From contig NZ_JBGFSJ010000003.1 of the NCBI RefSeq assembly GCF_041365695.1, positions 434,001-498,000 of the forward strand: a stretch of DNA of 64,000 nt. Direction: 5' to 3'. The translations under genes were made by a program, and so were the position numbers. Below the pieces are notes generated by a model. That model saw only the letters and a program-made list of their open reading frames with translations. It was not told the DNA's origin and did not search any database. Source of the stretch: Rhodosalinus sp041365695. GTDB taxonomy: Bacteria > Pseudomonadota > Alphaproteobacteria > Rhodobacterales > Rhodobacteraceae. Numbering within the stretch: position 1 is the first letter of the stretch; every line of letters begins with the position of its first letter. Positions 1 through 8,802 of the stretch are shown piece by piece.

Positions 1-756
1 CTCGAGGCGCTCGAGGCGCGGGCCTATCGCGCCGCGGACCACGTCGTGCCGGTGGCCGAGGGGTTCGTGCCCCACATCGCCGACCGCCGCGGCGGGGCGG
101 AGGGGATCACGGTGCTCCGCAACGGCGTCGACCTCGCGGCGTTCCACCCCGCCGCGCAAGAGGACGCGGCGGGTGCGAAGGCGCGCTTCGGGCTCGCGGG
201 GCGCTTCGTGGCCACCTATGCCGGCACGCACGGGATGGCGCACGGGCTCGACGCGGTGCTCGACGCGGCCGCGCTTTTGCGCCACGAGCCGGGGGTGGGC
301 TTCCTGCTGGTGGGCGACGGGGCGGACCAGGCGCGCCTCGCCGCGCGCGCCCGGGCGATGGCGCTGCCCAACCTTCGGGTGGCCGGCCCGCTCCCCCGCG
401 CGGAGATGCCCTCCGTCCTCGCGGCGAGCGACGCGAGCCTCGTGCTCCTTCGGGACCGGCCCGCCTTCGCCCGGGTGCTGCCCTCGAAGCTCGCCGAAGC
501 CATGGCGGCGGCGAAACCGGTGGTGCTGGGGGTGCGGGGCGCGGCGCGCGCCGAGCTCGAGGCCGCGGGGGCCGGCATCGCCGTGACCCGCGAAAGCGCC
601 AAGGAGATCGCCGCGGCGGTGCTGCGCCTCGCCCGCGATCCCGCCGAGGCCGCCCGCATGGGGCGGCGGGGCCGCGCCCATGCCGAGCGCCATTTCGACC
701 GGCGCCGGATCGCGGCCGAGTATCTCTCGCTGCTGGAGGAGGTGGCGGCGGCATGA
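1..756 (+). CDS. Glycosyltransferase family 4, C-terminal part (5' end outside window)
   Basis: The reading frame is open from base 1 to a TGA at 754-756, so only the last 251 residues are visible. They form the nucleotide-sugar-binding Rossmann half of a GT-B enzyme: the stretch beginning FVATYAGTHGMAHGLD is the usual first strand and helix of the C-terminal domain, LLVGDGAD is the following strand, and LPSKLAEAMAAAKPVV is the donor-binding helix in which GT4 enzymes carry the glutamate contacting the sugar nucleotide. The LPSKLAEAMA wording is closest to WbuB/WcaI-type transferases of capsule and O-antigen loci. It is the first visible gene of a tightly overlapping polysaccharide operon. 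Acceptor and donor sugars cannot be told from sequence. Confidence 0.88.
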   Translation, partial: LEALEARAYRAADHVVPVAEGFVPHIADRRGGAEGITVLRNGVDLAAFHPAAQEDAAGAKARFGLAGRFVATYAGTHGMAHGLDAVLDAAALLRHEPGVGFLLVGDGADQARLAARARAMALPNLRVAGPLPRAEMPSVLAASDASLVLLRDRPAFARVLPSKLAEAMAAAKPVVLGVRGAARAELEAAGAGIAVTRESAKEIAAAVLRLARDPAEAARMGRRGRAHAERHFDRRRIAAEYLSLLEEVAAA

Positions 757-2447
757 GCACCCTTGCCGGGCTGGCCCGCGCCTGCGCCTTCGGGCGGCAC
801 ATGCCGCTGGAGAAACTCGCCCGACGCGCCGAGCTTACCCTGCGCAGGCGCCTGGCAGACCGGCTTGGCCCGCGCGCGCCCGCCACCCCGGCCGCGCGGG
901 TGACAAGGGCGGCGCCTGCACCCCTTTTCCCGCCGCGGGCGGGTTGCGCGGTGGCGCCGCGGGGCGCGGGCTTCGCGGTCACGCTCCTCAACCGGTGCGT
1001 GGAGATGCCGGGGCCCGGGATCGACTGGCAGGCTCCCGGCCCCGGACCGCGCGCGCAACTCTGGCGGATGACGCTGCATTACATGGAGTATCTCGAGGGC
1101 GCGGAGGACGCGCTCTGGGCGCGGCTGGTCTCGGACTGGCTCGACGCCAACGCGCGGCCCCGGCCCGGCGCCTGGGCGGATGCGTGGAACGCCTATGCGC
1201 TGGCCACCCGCGCCTGCGTCTGGATGGACGAGCTCGCGCGGCGTCGCGCGCGGCTGCCGGCGTCCCTCGTCGCGCGGGCCGAGGAGAGCCTTCTCGGCCA
1301 GCTCGCCTTCCTCGCGCGGCACCTCGAGACCGATCTGGGCGGCAACCACCTGATCCGCGACCTCCGCGCCCTGATCCGGGGGGCGGCATATTTCGAGGGC
1401 CGCGCGCCCGAAGGTTGGCGCCGCCGCGCCGTGGCGCGCCTGCGCCGCGAGGTCGCCCGGCAGATCCTGCCCGACGGGATGCATTTCGAGCGTTCGCCCT
1501 CCTACCACTGCCAGGTGATGGCGGACCTCCTCGATTGCCGCGCCGCGCTGGCGGCGGAAGGCGCGTGGCTCGACGGCCCGCTCGCCGCCATGGCCCTCGC
1601 GGCGGCGGACCTCGCGCATCCCGACGGCGGCGTGGCGCTTCTGAACGACGCGGGGCTTTCCATGGCGCGCCCGCCGTCCGAGTGCCTCGCAGCCTTTGCC
1701 CGCCTGATCGGCCCCGCCCCCGCGCCGCGCGGAAGCTTCGCCTTCCCCGACGCGGGCTGTTTCGGGATGCGCCGGGGCCCGCTCTACCTCGTGGCCGATT
1801 GCGGACGGATCGCGCCGGACGATCTGCCCGCCCATGGCCACGGCGACGCGCTCGGCTTCGAGTTCTCTGTCGACGGCCAGCGGGTGATCGTGGACCAGGG
1901 CGTGTTCGAATATGCCGAGGGTCCGCGCCGCGACGCCGCCCGGAGCACGGCGGCGCACAACACGCTGGCGCTCGCGGGGGCGGAGCAGGCGGAGTTCTTC
2001 GGCGCCTTCCGCTGCGGCCGGCGGCCCGAGGTGACGCTGGAGCGGTGGGAGGCCGGGCCTAAGGGCATCCGCCTCGAAGGGCGGCATGACGGTTATCGCA
2101 CCGCGCCGGGCCGGCCGGTCCACCGCCGCCGCTTCGACGCGCACGCAACCGGCGTCACGATCGAGGACCGGCTGGAGGGCGGCCCGACGGCCGATGCGAC
2201 GGCGGGCTTTCTCCTGCACCCCGACATCCGCGCCGAGCCGGGCCCGGACGGAAAGGCGGTGCGGCTTCACCTTGGCGGGCGCGCCCGGCTCGTGGTGGCC
2301 GCCACCGCCCCCATCCGCCTGGAGCCCGCCATCTGGTGGCCCGATCTGGGGGTCGAGCGGTGCACGACCCGCCTCAGCGTCCTGGCCGGGCGCGGACCGC
2401 TTCGCCTGATCACCCGCATCACGCTTCTGGAAGGGAACGCCCCATGA
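753..2447 (+). CDS. Heparinase II/III family protein
   Basis: A 564-residue protein whose ATG overlaps the preceding stop (ATGA), implying translational coupling. The N-terminal half (about 60-330) is the alpha-helical toroid of heparinase II/III-like lyases, with the motif GGNHLIRDLRAL. The C-terminal half (about 340-540) is the beta-sandwich with HGHGDALGFEFSVDG followed by VDQGVFEYAEG and STAAHNT, the most conserved blocks of the family. Members cleave uronate-containing polysaccharides by beta-elimination, but those inside polysaccharide-synthesis loci are largely uncharacterised and may edit or trim the polymer. I see no signal peptide at this start, which is odd for a polysaccharide lyase. 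In-frame neighbours are a glycosyltransferase and a sugar-dehydrogenase-like protein. Confidence 0.85.
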   Translation: MSTLAGLARACAFGRHMPLEKLARRAELTLRRRLADRLGPRAPATPAARVTRAAPAPLFPPRAGCAVAPRGAGFAVTLLNRCVEMPGPGIDWQAPGPGPRAQLWRMTLHYMEYLEGAEDALWARLVSDWLDANARPRPGAWADAWNAYALATRACVWMDELARRRARLPASLVARAEESLLGQLAFLARHLETDLGGNHLIRDLRALIRGAAYFEGRAPEGWRRRAVARLRREVARQILPDGMHFERSPSYHCQVMADLLDCRAALAAEGAWLDGPLAAMALAAADLAHPDGGVALLNDAGLSMARPPSECLAAFARLIGPAPAPRGSFAFPDAGCFGMRRGPLYLVADCGRIAPDDLPAHGHGDALGFEFSVDGQRVIVDQGVFEYAEGPRRDAARSTAAHNTLALAGAEQAEFFGAFRCGRRPEVTLERWEAGPKGIRLEGRHDGYRTAPGRPVHRRRFDAHATGVTIEDRLEGGPTADATAGFLLHPDIRAEPGPDGKAVRLHLGGRARLVVAATAPIRLEPAIWWPDLGVERCTTRLSVLAGRGPLRLITRITLLEGNAP

Positions 2448-4576
2448 AACAGCTTCGCCAGGATTACCGCGGCGGCGCGCCCGAGGTCGTGGAGGCGCCC
2501 GCGCCCCGCGCCCTGCCCGGCCGCGTTCTGGTCGCCACGCGCGCCTCGCTCATCTCCTCGGGGACGGAACGCCAGATCCTGGAACTCGCGCAGGCGACGC
2601 TCGCCGGGAAGGCCGCCGCGCGGCCCGACCTCGTGCGACAGGTCGTCCGGACGGCGCGCCGCGAAGGGCTGCGGCGCACCGCCGAGAAGGTGCGCGCCAA
2701 GCTCGACGATCCCGTGGCGCCGGGTTACAGCCTTGCCGGCGAGGTGCTGGAGATCGGTCGCGGGGTCGCGGGGCTGGCCGTGGGCGACCGCGTGGCCTGC
2801 GCCGGTGCGGGCTTCGCCAGCCACGCCGAGATCAACGCCGTGCCCCGCAACCTCTGCGCGCGGATCCCGAAAGGCGTGAGCGACACGGAGGCGAGCTTCG
2901 CCACCGTGGGCGCGATCGCGCTTCAGGGCGTCCGCCGCGCCGCGCCTACGCTCGGCGAGCGGGTGGCGGTGTCGGGGCTCGGGCTTCTGGGGCTTCTGAC
3001 CGTGCAGTTGCTGAAGGCCAACGGCTGCCGGGTCCTGGGATACGATCCCGACCCCGCGCGCGCCGCCCTCGCGCGCGAGCTTGGCGCCGAACACGCCGTC
3101 AGCGCGGATCTCGAGGCCGCGGCCGCGGCCTTCACCGGCGGCGCGGGAGCGGATGCCGTGATCGTCACCGCCGCCACACGGTCGAGCGCACCGGTCAACG
3201 CCGCCGCCGCGATCAGCCGGCTCGGCGGGCGCGTGGTCCTCGTGGGCCTGACCGGCATGGAAATCGACCGCGACCTCTTCTACCGGCGCGAGCTCGACCT
3301 GCGCCTCGCGCTCTCGACCGGTCCCGGCCGCCATGACCCGGATTACGAGATCGCGGGCCGGGACTATCCGCTGCCCCATGTCCGCTGGACCGGGCAGCGC
3401 AACATGGAAGCGTTCCTGGATCTCGTGGCCTCGGGCCGGCTGACGCCCGCGCCGCTCGTCAGCCACCGGTTCGCCATCGCGAACGCGGCGCAGGCCTACC
3501 ACCTGCTGGGCGGCGGTGGGCCGCACCTCGCCATCCTGCTCGACTATCCCGCCCCATCGCGGGCCGCGCCCGCGCGCCGCCTCTCGCTGTCGCGGACGGC
3601 GACGGACACGCGCCCGGGCGTGGGCTTCATCGGCTTCGGCAGCTACGCGCGCGGCACCCTCCTGCCGGCCCTGCGCGCCGCCAGCGGTACGACGCTCACC
3701 GCCGTGGTCACCTCGCGCGGCCTCTCGGCGCGGGCCGCGGCGGACAGCGCGGGCTTCGCCTGTGCCGCCACCGAACCCGGCGCGGTTCTGGAAGATCCGG
3801 GAACGCAGGCGGTGGTGATCGCCACGCGCCACGACAGCCACGCGGGCTACGCGGCCGCGGCCCTGCGCGCGGGCAAGCATGTGTTCTGCGAAAAACCCCT
3901 CGCGCTCGATCGTGAGGGGCTCGACGCCGTGCGCGCGGCGGCGGCGGAGGTGCCCGGGCTCCTGACGGTGGGCTTCAACCGCCGCTTCGCGCCGCTCATG
4001 GGCGAGATGAAGGCGGCGCTCGCCGGCATGGCGGGACCGCTCCAGATCCTCTACCGGGTCAACGCGGGGCCGCTGCCGCCCGAAAGCTGGATCCACGGCA
4101 CGGAGGGGGGCGGACGGCTCCTCGGGGAATGCTGCCATTTCCTCGACGCGATGGCCCATCTCGCGGGCGCGCCCGCCGTTTCGGTCCAGGCCGTCGCGGC
4201 AAGCGGCGCGGGCGACGCGGTGTCCGCGCTTCTGCGTTTCGCCGACGGTTCCACCGGCGCGCTCGTCTACGCGCCCATGGGCGACCCGGTCCTGCCGAAA
4301 GAGCAGGTGGAGGTCTTCGCGGCCGGCCGGGCGCTCCGGCTCGAGGATTTCACGCGCCTCGAGATCGCAGCCGGCGGACGGCGAAAGGTCTTGCGCCGCA
4401 AGCAGGACAAGGGGCAGCGGGCGCTCATGGCGGCCTTCGTCGCGGCGATCCGCGAGGGCGGCGCCCCGCCGATCCCCGAGCCCGAGATCTTCGCCGCCAC
4501 CGAGGCGAGCCTCGCGCTCGAACAGGCGGTCCGCACGGGCCGTGCCGTGCCCCTTCAGCGGCAGGACGGGACATGA
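2444..4576 (+). CDS. Two-domain oxidoreductase: zinc-type alcohol dehydrogenase fused to Gfo/Idh/MocA dehydrogenase
   Basis: A 710-residue fusion starting at the ATG that overlaps the heparinase stop. An in-frame upstream extension to 2336 lies wholly inside the heparinase gene and is rejected. Residues about 1-365 form a medium-chain dehydrogenase/reductase with the NAD(P)-binding segment VSGLGLLGLLTVQLLKA. The usual catalytic-zinc cysteine region is replaced by SLISSGTERQ, so zinc catalysis is doubtful. Residues about 390-705 form a Gfo/Idh/MocA module with GFIGFGSYARG for nucleotide binding and the FCEKPLA signature near residue 480. Such bi-domain proteins recur beside heparinase-like genes in capsule and O-antigen loci and probably oxidise or reduce a nucleotide sugar. 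The substrate is unknown. Confidence 0.85.
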   Translation: MKQLRQDYRGGAPEVVEAPAPRALPGRVLVATRASLISSGTERQILELAQATLAGKAAARPDLVRQVVRTARREGLRRTAEKVRAKLDDPVAPGYSLAGEVLEIGRGVAGLAVGDRVACAGAGFASHAEINAVPRNLCARIPKGVSDTEASFATVGAIALQGVRRAAPTLGERVAVSGLGLLGLLTVQLLKANGCRVLGYDPDPARAALARELGAEHAVSADLEAAAAAFTGGAGADAVIVTAATRSSAPVNAAAAISRLGGRVVLVGLTGMEIDRDLFYRRELDLRLALSTGPGRHDPDYEIAGRDYPLPHVRWTGQRNMEAFLDLVASGRLTPAPLVSHRFAIANAAQAYHLLGGGGPHLAILLDYPAPSRAAPARRLSLSRTATDTRPGVGFIGFGSYARGTLLPALRAASGTTLTAVVTSRGLSARAAADSAGFACAATEPGAVLEDPGTQAVVIATRHDSHAGYAAAALRAGKHVFCEKPLALDREGLDAVRAAAAEVPGLLTVGFNRRFAPLMGEMKAALAGMAGPLQILYRVNAGPLPPESWIHGTEGGGRLLGECCHFLDAMAHLAGAPAVSVQAVAASGAGDAVSALLRFADGSTGALVYAPMGDPVLPKEQVEVFAAGRALRLEDFTRLEIAAGGRRKVLRRKQDKGQRALMAAFVAAIREGGAPPIPEPEIFAATEASLALEQAVRTGRAVPLQRQDGT

Positions 4577-5397
4577 GCGCGCCCGGCCGCCATCTCGCCT
4601 GGCGGGTCGGCCGGCGGGTCTACTGCGCCGCGCGCGGCGAGCAGCGCCGCGACACCATCGCCCGGAACGGCGAGGCGATGCTCCAGCGCCGCGCCATCGC
4701 GGCCACCGGAGCCGCGCGCCCCTTCGCCGTCCTCGACATCGGCGCGAACCGGGGCGCATGGACGGCAAGCCTGCTGGAGCAGCTTCCACCCGCACGGCGC
4801 GCGGCCGGGCGCCTTGCCGTGCACGCCTTCGAACCGGTCCGCGAGACCGCGGCGCTCTTTCGCGCCGAGATCGCGGCGCGCGCGGGGGCGGTCACGCTTC
4901 ACGAGACGGCCCTGTCGGACACCGAGGGCCAGGCCGAGATCGCGCTGGAGGGGCCCGGCGCGGGGACGAACTCGCTCCACCCGCCGCGCCCCGGGCTGGC
5001 ACGGCAACGCGTGCCGACCGCGCCGCTCACCGCCGTCGCCGACGCGCTCGGCCTCGCCCGGATCCACCTCGCCAAAAGCGACACCGAGGGCCACGACCTG
5101 CGGGTGCTCACCGGCGCGCGCCCGCTTCTGGCCGCCGGGCGGATCGACATCTTCCAGTTCGAGTACAACCACCGCTGGATCTACGGGCGGGCCTTCCTGC
5201 GCGATGTCTTCGACCTGATCGGCGGGCTCGACTATACGCTCGTCCGCGTGGATCCGGCCGCCTGCACCGTGTTCGAGGACTGGCATCCGGAACTCGAACG
5301 CTTCTTCCAGTCGAACTACGCGCTCGTCCATGCCCGCGCGCTCGACTGGCTTCCGCTCCGGCGCGGGCGCTTCGACCGGTTCAACGTGCATGGCTGA
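4573..5397 (+). CDS. FkbM family methyltransferase
   Basis: A 274-residue SAM-dependent methyltransferase. The start ATG overlaps the previous stop by four bases; the longer in-frame extension lies inside the upstream gene. Motif I is VLDIGANRGAWTASLL (about residues 51-66), the adenosyl-binding acidic position is AFEPVRET, and the family-typical KSDTEGHDLRVLTGA lies about two thirds along, followed by FQFEYN. FkbM enzymes O-methylate hydroxyl groups of sugars or polyketides. In this operon a role decorating a sugar residue of the polymer or its lipid-linked intermediate is the natural inference. The acceptor is unknown. Confidence 0.87.
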   Translation: MSAPGRHLAWRVGRRVYCAARGEQRRDTIARNGEAMLQRRAIAATGAARPFAVLDIGANRGAWTASLLEQLPPARRAAGRLAVHAFEPVRETAALFRAEIAARAGAVTLHETALSDTEGQAEIALEGPGAGTNSLHPPRPGLARQRVPTAPLTAVADALGLARIHLAKSDTEGHDLRVLTGARPLLAAGRIDIFQFEYNHRWIYGRAFLRDVFDLIGGLDYTLVRVDPAACTVFEDWHPELERFFQSNYALVHARALDWLPLRRGRFDRFNVHG

Positions 5398-6547
5398 CGG
5401 CGCGGCCCGGGCGCACCCGTCCGTCGCGGTGTTTTTCGGTGCCTCCGGTCGCGCCCAGCCCGCCTCGGGCGCGGTCCGGAGCCTCGAGGCGCTGACGTGC
5501 GATCTGTCGGACGAATTCGCTCTCACGCTCGCGGCAAGCGCCGATGTGTTCTGCGCGACCCCGCGCGGCCTTTCACGCGTGGTGCTGGCGCCGGGCGGCG
5601 CGCGTTGGCACCCGGTCCGGCGCCTTCTGGCGCGCGGCGATTTCGACCTTGTCCATCTCAACAGCCTGTTCGACCGGGAAACCACGCTGCCCGTGCTGGC
5701 GCTGCGCCGCGCGGGGCTGGTGCCGCGCATGCCGGTCTTGGTCTCGCCGCGCGGCGAATGCGCGCCGGGCGCGCTCGCGCAGAAGGCCGGCGCGAAGCTC
5801 GCCTATCTCACGGCGCTCCGCCGCCTGGGGCTCCTGGACGACGTGTGGCTCCACGCAACCGCGCTGCAGGAACGCCGGGACATCGCCGCGCTCGGTCTTC
5901 CCGCGAGGGGCATCCTCGACGCGCCCGACACCGCGCGGCTCGCCCCTCCGCCGAATAGTCTCGAGCGACCCAGACACCGCGGGGGACCGCTCAGGATCGT
6001 CTTTCTGGGGCGCGTCGCGCCCGTGAAGAACCTGGTCTTCGCGCTGGAGACGCTCGCGCGCGTCCGCGTCCCGGTCGACTTCGACCTGATCGGCCCCGTC
6101 GTCTGCGCGCGGCACAAGGCGGCCTGCGACGCGGCGATTTCGCGGCTGCCGCGCCATGTGCGCGCGACATGGAAGCCACCGATCCCGGCGGAGGAACCAA
6201 TATCCATCCTGGAGGCTTATGACGCTTTCTTCATGCCCAGCCTGAACGAGAGCTACGGCCACGCCATCGCCGAGGCGCTGGCCGCCGGCCTGCCCGTCAT
6301 CACCAGCGACCGCACGCCCTGGCGCGGTCTCGCCGAGGCACGGGCGGGATGGGACCTGCCGCTTGGCGAGCCCTTGCGCTTCGCCGCCGCGATCGATCGC
6401 TACGCCGCCCTGCCGCCCGAGGAACGGCAGCGCTGGCGGCAAGGCGCGCGCCGGCTGGCGGAGCGTCGCCATGCGGAGGCGGACGCGGCACGCGCCACCG
6501 CCGCCATGTTCCGCACCGCCATGTCGCCCGAGGCGCCGCGGCCGTGA
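5390..6547 (+). CDS. Glycosyltransferase family 4
   Basis: A 385-residue GT-B glycosyltransferase. The ATG at 5390 overlaps the FkbM gene by eight bases. The N-terminal acceptor domain contains FDLVHLNSLFD and VLVSPRGEC, typical of GT4 enzymes. The C-terminal domain opens with LRIVFLGRVAPVKNL and carries MPSLNESYGHAIAEALAAG, the donor-binding helix with its conserved glutamates. It is presumably cytoplasmic or peripherally membrane-bound and adds one sugar to the undecaprenyl-linked repeat unit. Three GT4-type genes and one CgeB-like gene in the operon suggest a repeat unit of at least four or five sugars including the priming residue. Specificity is not predictable. Confidence 0.87.
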   Translation: MADGAARAHPSVAVFFGASGRAQPASGAVRSLEALTCDLSDEFALTLAASADVFCATPRGLSRVVLAPGGARWHPVRRLLARGDFDLVHLNSLFDRETTLPVLALRRAGLVPRMPVLVSPRGECAPGALAQKAGAKLAYLTALRRLGLLDDVWLHATALQERRDIAALGLPARGILDAPDTARLAPPPNSLERPRHRGGPLRIVFLGRVAPVKNLVFALETLARVRVPVDFDLIGPVVCARHKAACDAAISRLPRHVRATWKPPIPAEEPISILEAYDAFFMPSLNESYGHAIAEALAAGLPVITSDRTPWRGLAEARAGWDLPLGEPLRFAAAIDRYAALPPEERQRWRQGARRLAERRHAEADAARATAAMFRTAMSPEAPRP

Positions 6548-7653
6548 CGCCCGCCCAGAGCCCGCGCTGGCAAATCGGCGCAACGCTTGTCCGCCCGGGC
6601 CGGGGCGGCATCGCCGCCGTGGCGCGCATCACGCTCCGCGCGCTTGTCGAGGCGGGGGCGGATGCGGCCCTTCTGTCATACCTCGACGACCGCCCGGCAA
6701 TCGCGGCGGGCCGGACCATGCGCGTTGCGCGAGGAAGCCGCGCCCGGTTTGCCGCAGGCCTGCTGGCCGCCGCCGCCCGCAGCGACCTCTTCCTTTACGA
6801 TTCCGTCGGCATGGCGCGCGCGCATCCGCGACTGCCGGGCCTGCGCCGGCCCTATGCCGTCTGGGTGCACGGGGTCGAAGTCTGGAACGGGCTGACCCCG
6901 GGCCGCGCCCGCGCGCTTCGGGGCGCGGATCTGCTCCTTGCCAATTCCCGCTTCACGCTCGCGCGTCTGGAGGCCCGCCACGGCCCGTTGCGCGCCGCGC
7001 GCGTCTGCGAGCTGGGCACGGAGGCTGACCGGCCGCCCGCCCCCCGGCCGCCCCGCCCGCCGGACGCGCCGCCCGTGGTGCTCTGCCTCGGGCGGATCGA
7101 CCGCGCGCAGATGTACAAGGGGCAGCGCGAACTCGTCGCCTGCTGGGCCGAGGTGGTGCAGGCGGTGCCCGGTGCACGGCTCGTGATCGCGGGCGGGGGC
7201 GACGGGGTGCCGCTCATCCGCGAGGCGGCCCGGCGCTCGCCGGCCGCGGGCTTCATCGAGGTGACAGGCCATGTGCCGGAAGGCGATCTCGAAGCGCTCT
7301 GGGCCCGCGCCGATCTCTTCGCCATGCCAAGCCGCGGCGAGGGCTTCGGCCTCGTCTATACGGAGGCGATGCGCCGGGGCATTCCCGTGATTGCCTCGCG
7401 CCAGGACGCGGGGCAGGAGGTCAACCGGCACGGCGAGACGGGATTGAACGCTGATCTCGACGCGCCGGGGGCGCTGAGCGCGGCGCTGATCGCCCTGCTG
7501 CGCGATCCGGGGCTCCGCGCCCGGCTCGGCGCGCAGGGCGCGCGGCACTGGCGGGCCCGCTTCCGGTATGGCGCGTTCCGCGACCGCCTGCTGCCGATCC
7601 TCGACGAGTTCGCCGCCACGACCTGCCCCACGCCACGAGGGGCCCGCGCATGA
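6544..7653 (+). CDS. Glycosyltransferase family 4
   Basis: A 369-residue GT4 enzyme. I place the start at the GTG at 6544, which overlaps the preceding stop as GTGA like the other junctions in this operon; an upstream ATG in frame would extend 65 residues into the previous gene with implausible composition. The C-terminal domain has VVLCLGRIDRAQMYKGQ, VIAGGGDG and SRGEGFGLVYTEAMRRG, giving the E-x7-E donor motif. The N-terminal domain contains YAVWVHGVEVW and LLANSRFTLARL, typical of transferases that act early on lipid-linked oligosaccharides. Probable role: sugar addition during repeat-unit assembly. Donor and acceptor are unknown. Confidence 0.87.
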   Translation: MTPAQSPRWQIGATLVRPGRGGIAAVARITLRALVEAGADAALLSYLDDRPAIAAGRTMRVARGSRARFAAGLLAAAARSDLFLYDSVGMARAHPRLPGLRRPYAVWVHGVEVWNGLTPGRARALRGADLLLANSRFTLARLEARHGPLRAARVCELGTEADRPPAPRPPRPPDAPPVVLCLGRIDRAQMYKGQRELVACWAEVVQAVPGARLVIAGGGDGVPLIREAARRSPAAGFIEVTGHVPEGDLEALWARADLFAMPSRGEGFGLVYTEAMRRGIPVIASRQDAGQEVNRHGETGLNADLDAPGALSAALIALLRDPGLRARLGAQGARHWRARFRYGAFRDRLLPILDEFAATTCPTPRGARA

Positions 7654-8771
7654 CCGGGCCCGGCGCATCCCGCCCCGCCGCCCTGCCCGAGCATCGCCCG
7701 CCCCTTCGCATCCTCGCCGTGTCGGCGCAGTGGCAGGGCGCGAACGACTACGCGCTGGTGCGCGCACTGCGCCGCGCGGGCCACTCCGTCCGGGCGATCG
7801 CGGAAGCCGAGTTCCTGCCCGCCTGGCGCGCGCCCGCGCTGCGCGCGCTGCGCCGCGCGCTCCGCCCGCGCCTCGTGCGCGAGTTCAACGCGGCGCTCAT
7901 GGCCGAGGCCGAAGCCCTGCGTCCCGAGATGCTCTTCGTCTTCAAGGGACCGATGGTGGCGGCGCGCACGCTCGAGCGGTTGCGCGCCAAGGGCGTGATC
8001 TGCATCCAGTTCTTCCCGGATGTGAGCGTCTTCACGCACGGGCCGGAACTGCCGCGCGCGCTGCCCTGCTACGACTGGGTGTTCACCACGAAAAGCTTCG
8101 GGCTGGCCGACATGGCCGAACGCCTCGGCATCCGCGACGCGTCCTTCCTGCCGCACGCCTTCGACCCCGAAACCCACGCGCCAGCCGACCTTACCGAGGC
8201 CGACCGCGCGCGCCATGCCTGCGACGTGTCCTTCATCGGCGACCGCTCGCCGGAGAAGCAGCGCCTGCTCGCCGCGCTCGCCGCGGCCTGCCCCGACCTC
8301 GACCTGCGGATCTGGGGTCCCGACCGCTGGCGGCGGGCGCCGCCCGCGCTTCGCCGGACATGGCAGGGCGACCGTGTCACGGGGCGGGAATACGCCAAGG
8401 CCATCGGGCTTTCGAAAATCAACCTCGGGCTTCTGACCGAGCGCCAGCCCGGCGCATCGAGCGGCGACGTGATGACGGCGCGCAGCTTCGAGATCCCCGC
8501 CGCCGGCGGCTTCATGCTGCACCAGCGCACGCGCGAGGCGACCGCCTTCTTCGAGGAAGGGCGCGAGGCCGCCTTCTTCGACGGCCCCGACGAGCTGGTG
8601 CACGAGGTGCGGCGTTACCTGGCCGAGCCGGAGGCGCGGCTTGCCATCGCGGCGGCCGGCCGGCGGCGCGTGATCGCCGACGGCCACTCCGCCGACGACC
8701 GCGTCCACGCGATCGTGGCGAGATATCGCGACCTGCGCGCCCGACGGAAGCCTTGTGCGCCATGGACCTGA
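7650..8771 (+). CDS. CgeB-like glycosyltransferase
   Basis: A 373-residue protein starting with ATG overlapping the upstream stop (ATGA). The opening LRILAVSAQWQGANDYAL and the segment MLFVFKGPMVAARTLERLRA match the CgeB/spore-maturation-like glycosyltransferase family. The C-terminal part has DVSFIGDRSPEKQRLL, SKINLGLL and RSFEIPAAGGFMLHQRT, the block typical of the family's glycosyltransferase C-terminal domain. It is the last gene of the visible seven-gene overlapping run and converges on the DUF2793 gene with only about 30 bases between them. It likely transfers a sugar to the repeat unit or to a protein acceptor; which one cannot be decided here. Confidence 0.82.
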   Translation: MTGPGASRPAALPEHRPPLRILAVSAQWQGANDYALVRALRRAGHSVRAIAEAEFLPAWRAPALRALRRALRPRLVREFNAALMAEAEALRPEMLFVFKGPMVAARTLERLRAKGVICIQFFPDVSVFTHGPELPRALPCYDWVFTTKSFGLADMAERLGIRDASFLPHAFDPETHAPADLTEADRARHACDVSFIGDRSPEKQRLLAALAAACPDLDLRIWGPDRWRRAPPALRRTWQGDRVTGREYAKAIGLSKINLGLLTERQPGASSGDVMTARSFEIPAAGGFMLHQRTREATAFFEEGREAAFFDGPDELVHEVRRYLAEPEARLAIAAAGRRRVIADGHSADDRVHAIVARYRDLRARRKPCAPWT

Positions 8772-8802
8772 CGCGCGGCGTCACCGCCGGGCGCGGGGGC
8801 GC

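Noticed and set aside
2267..4795. Minus-strand open frame of 842 codons
   Set aside because: Antisense of the two-domain dehydrogenase; repetitive Arg/Gly/Ala composition typical of high-GC shadow frames.
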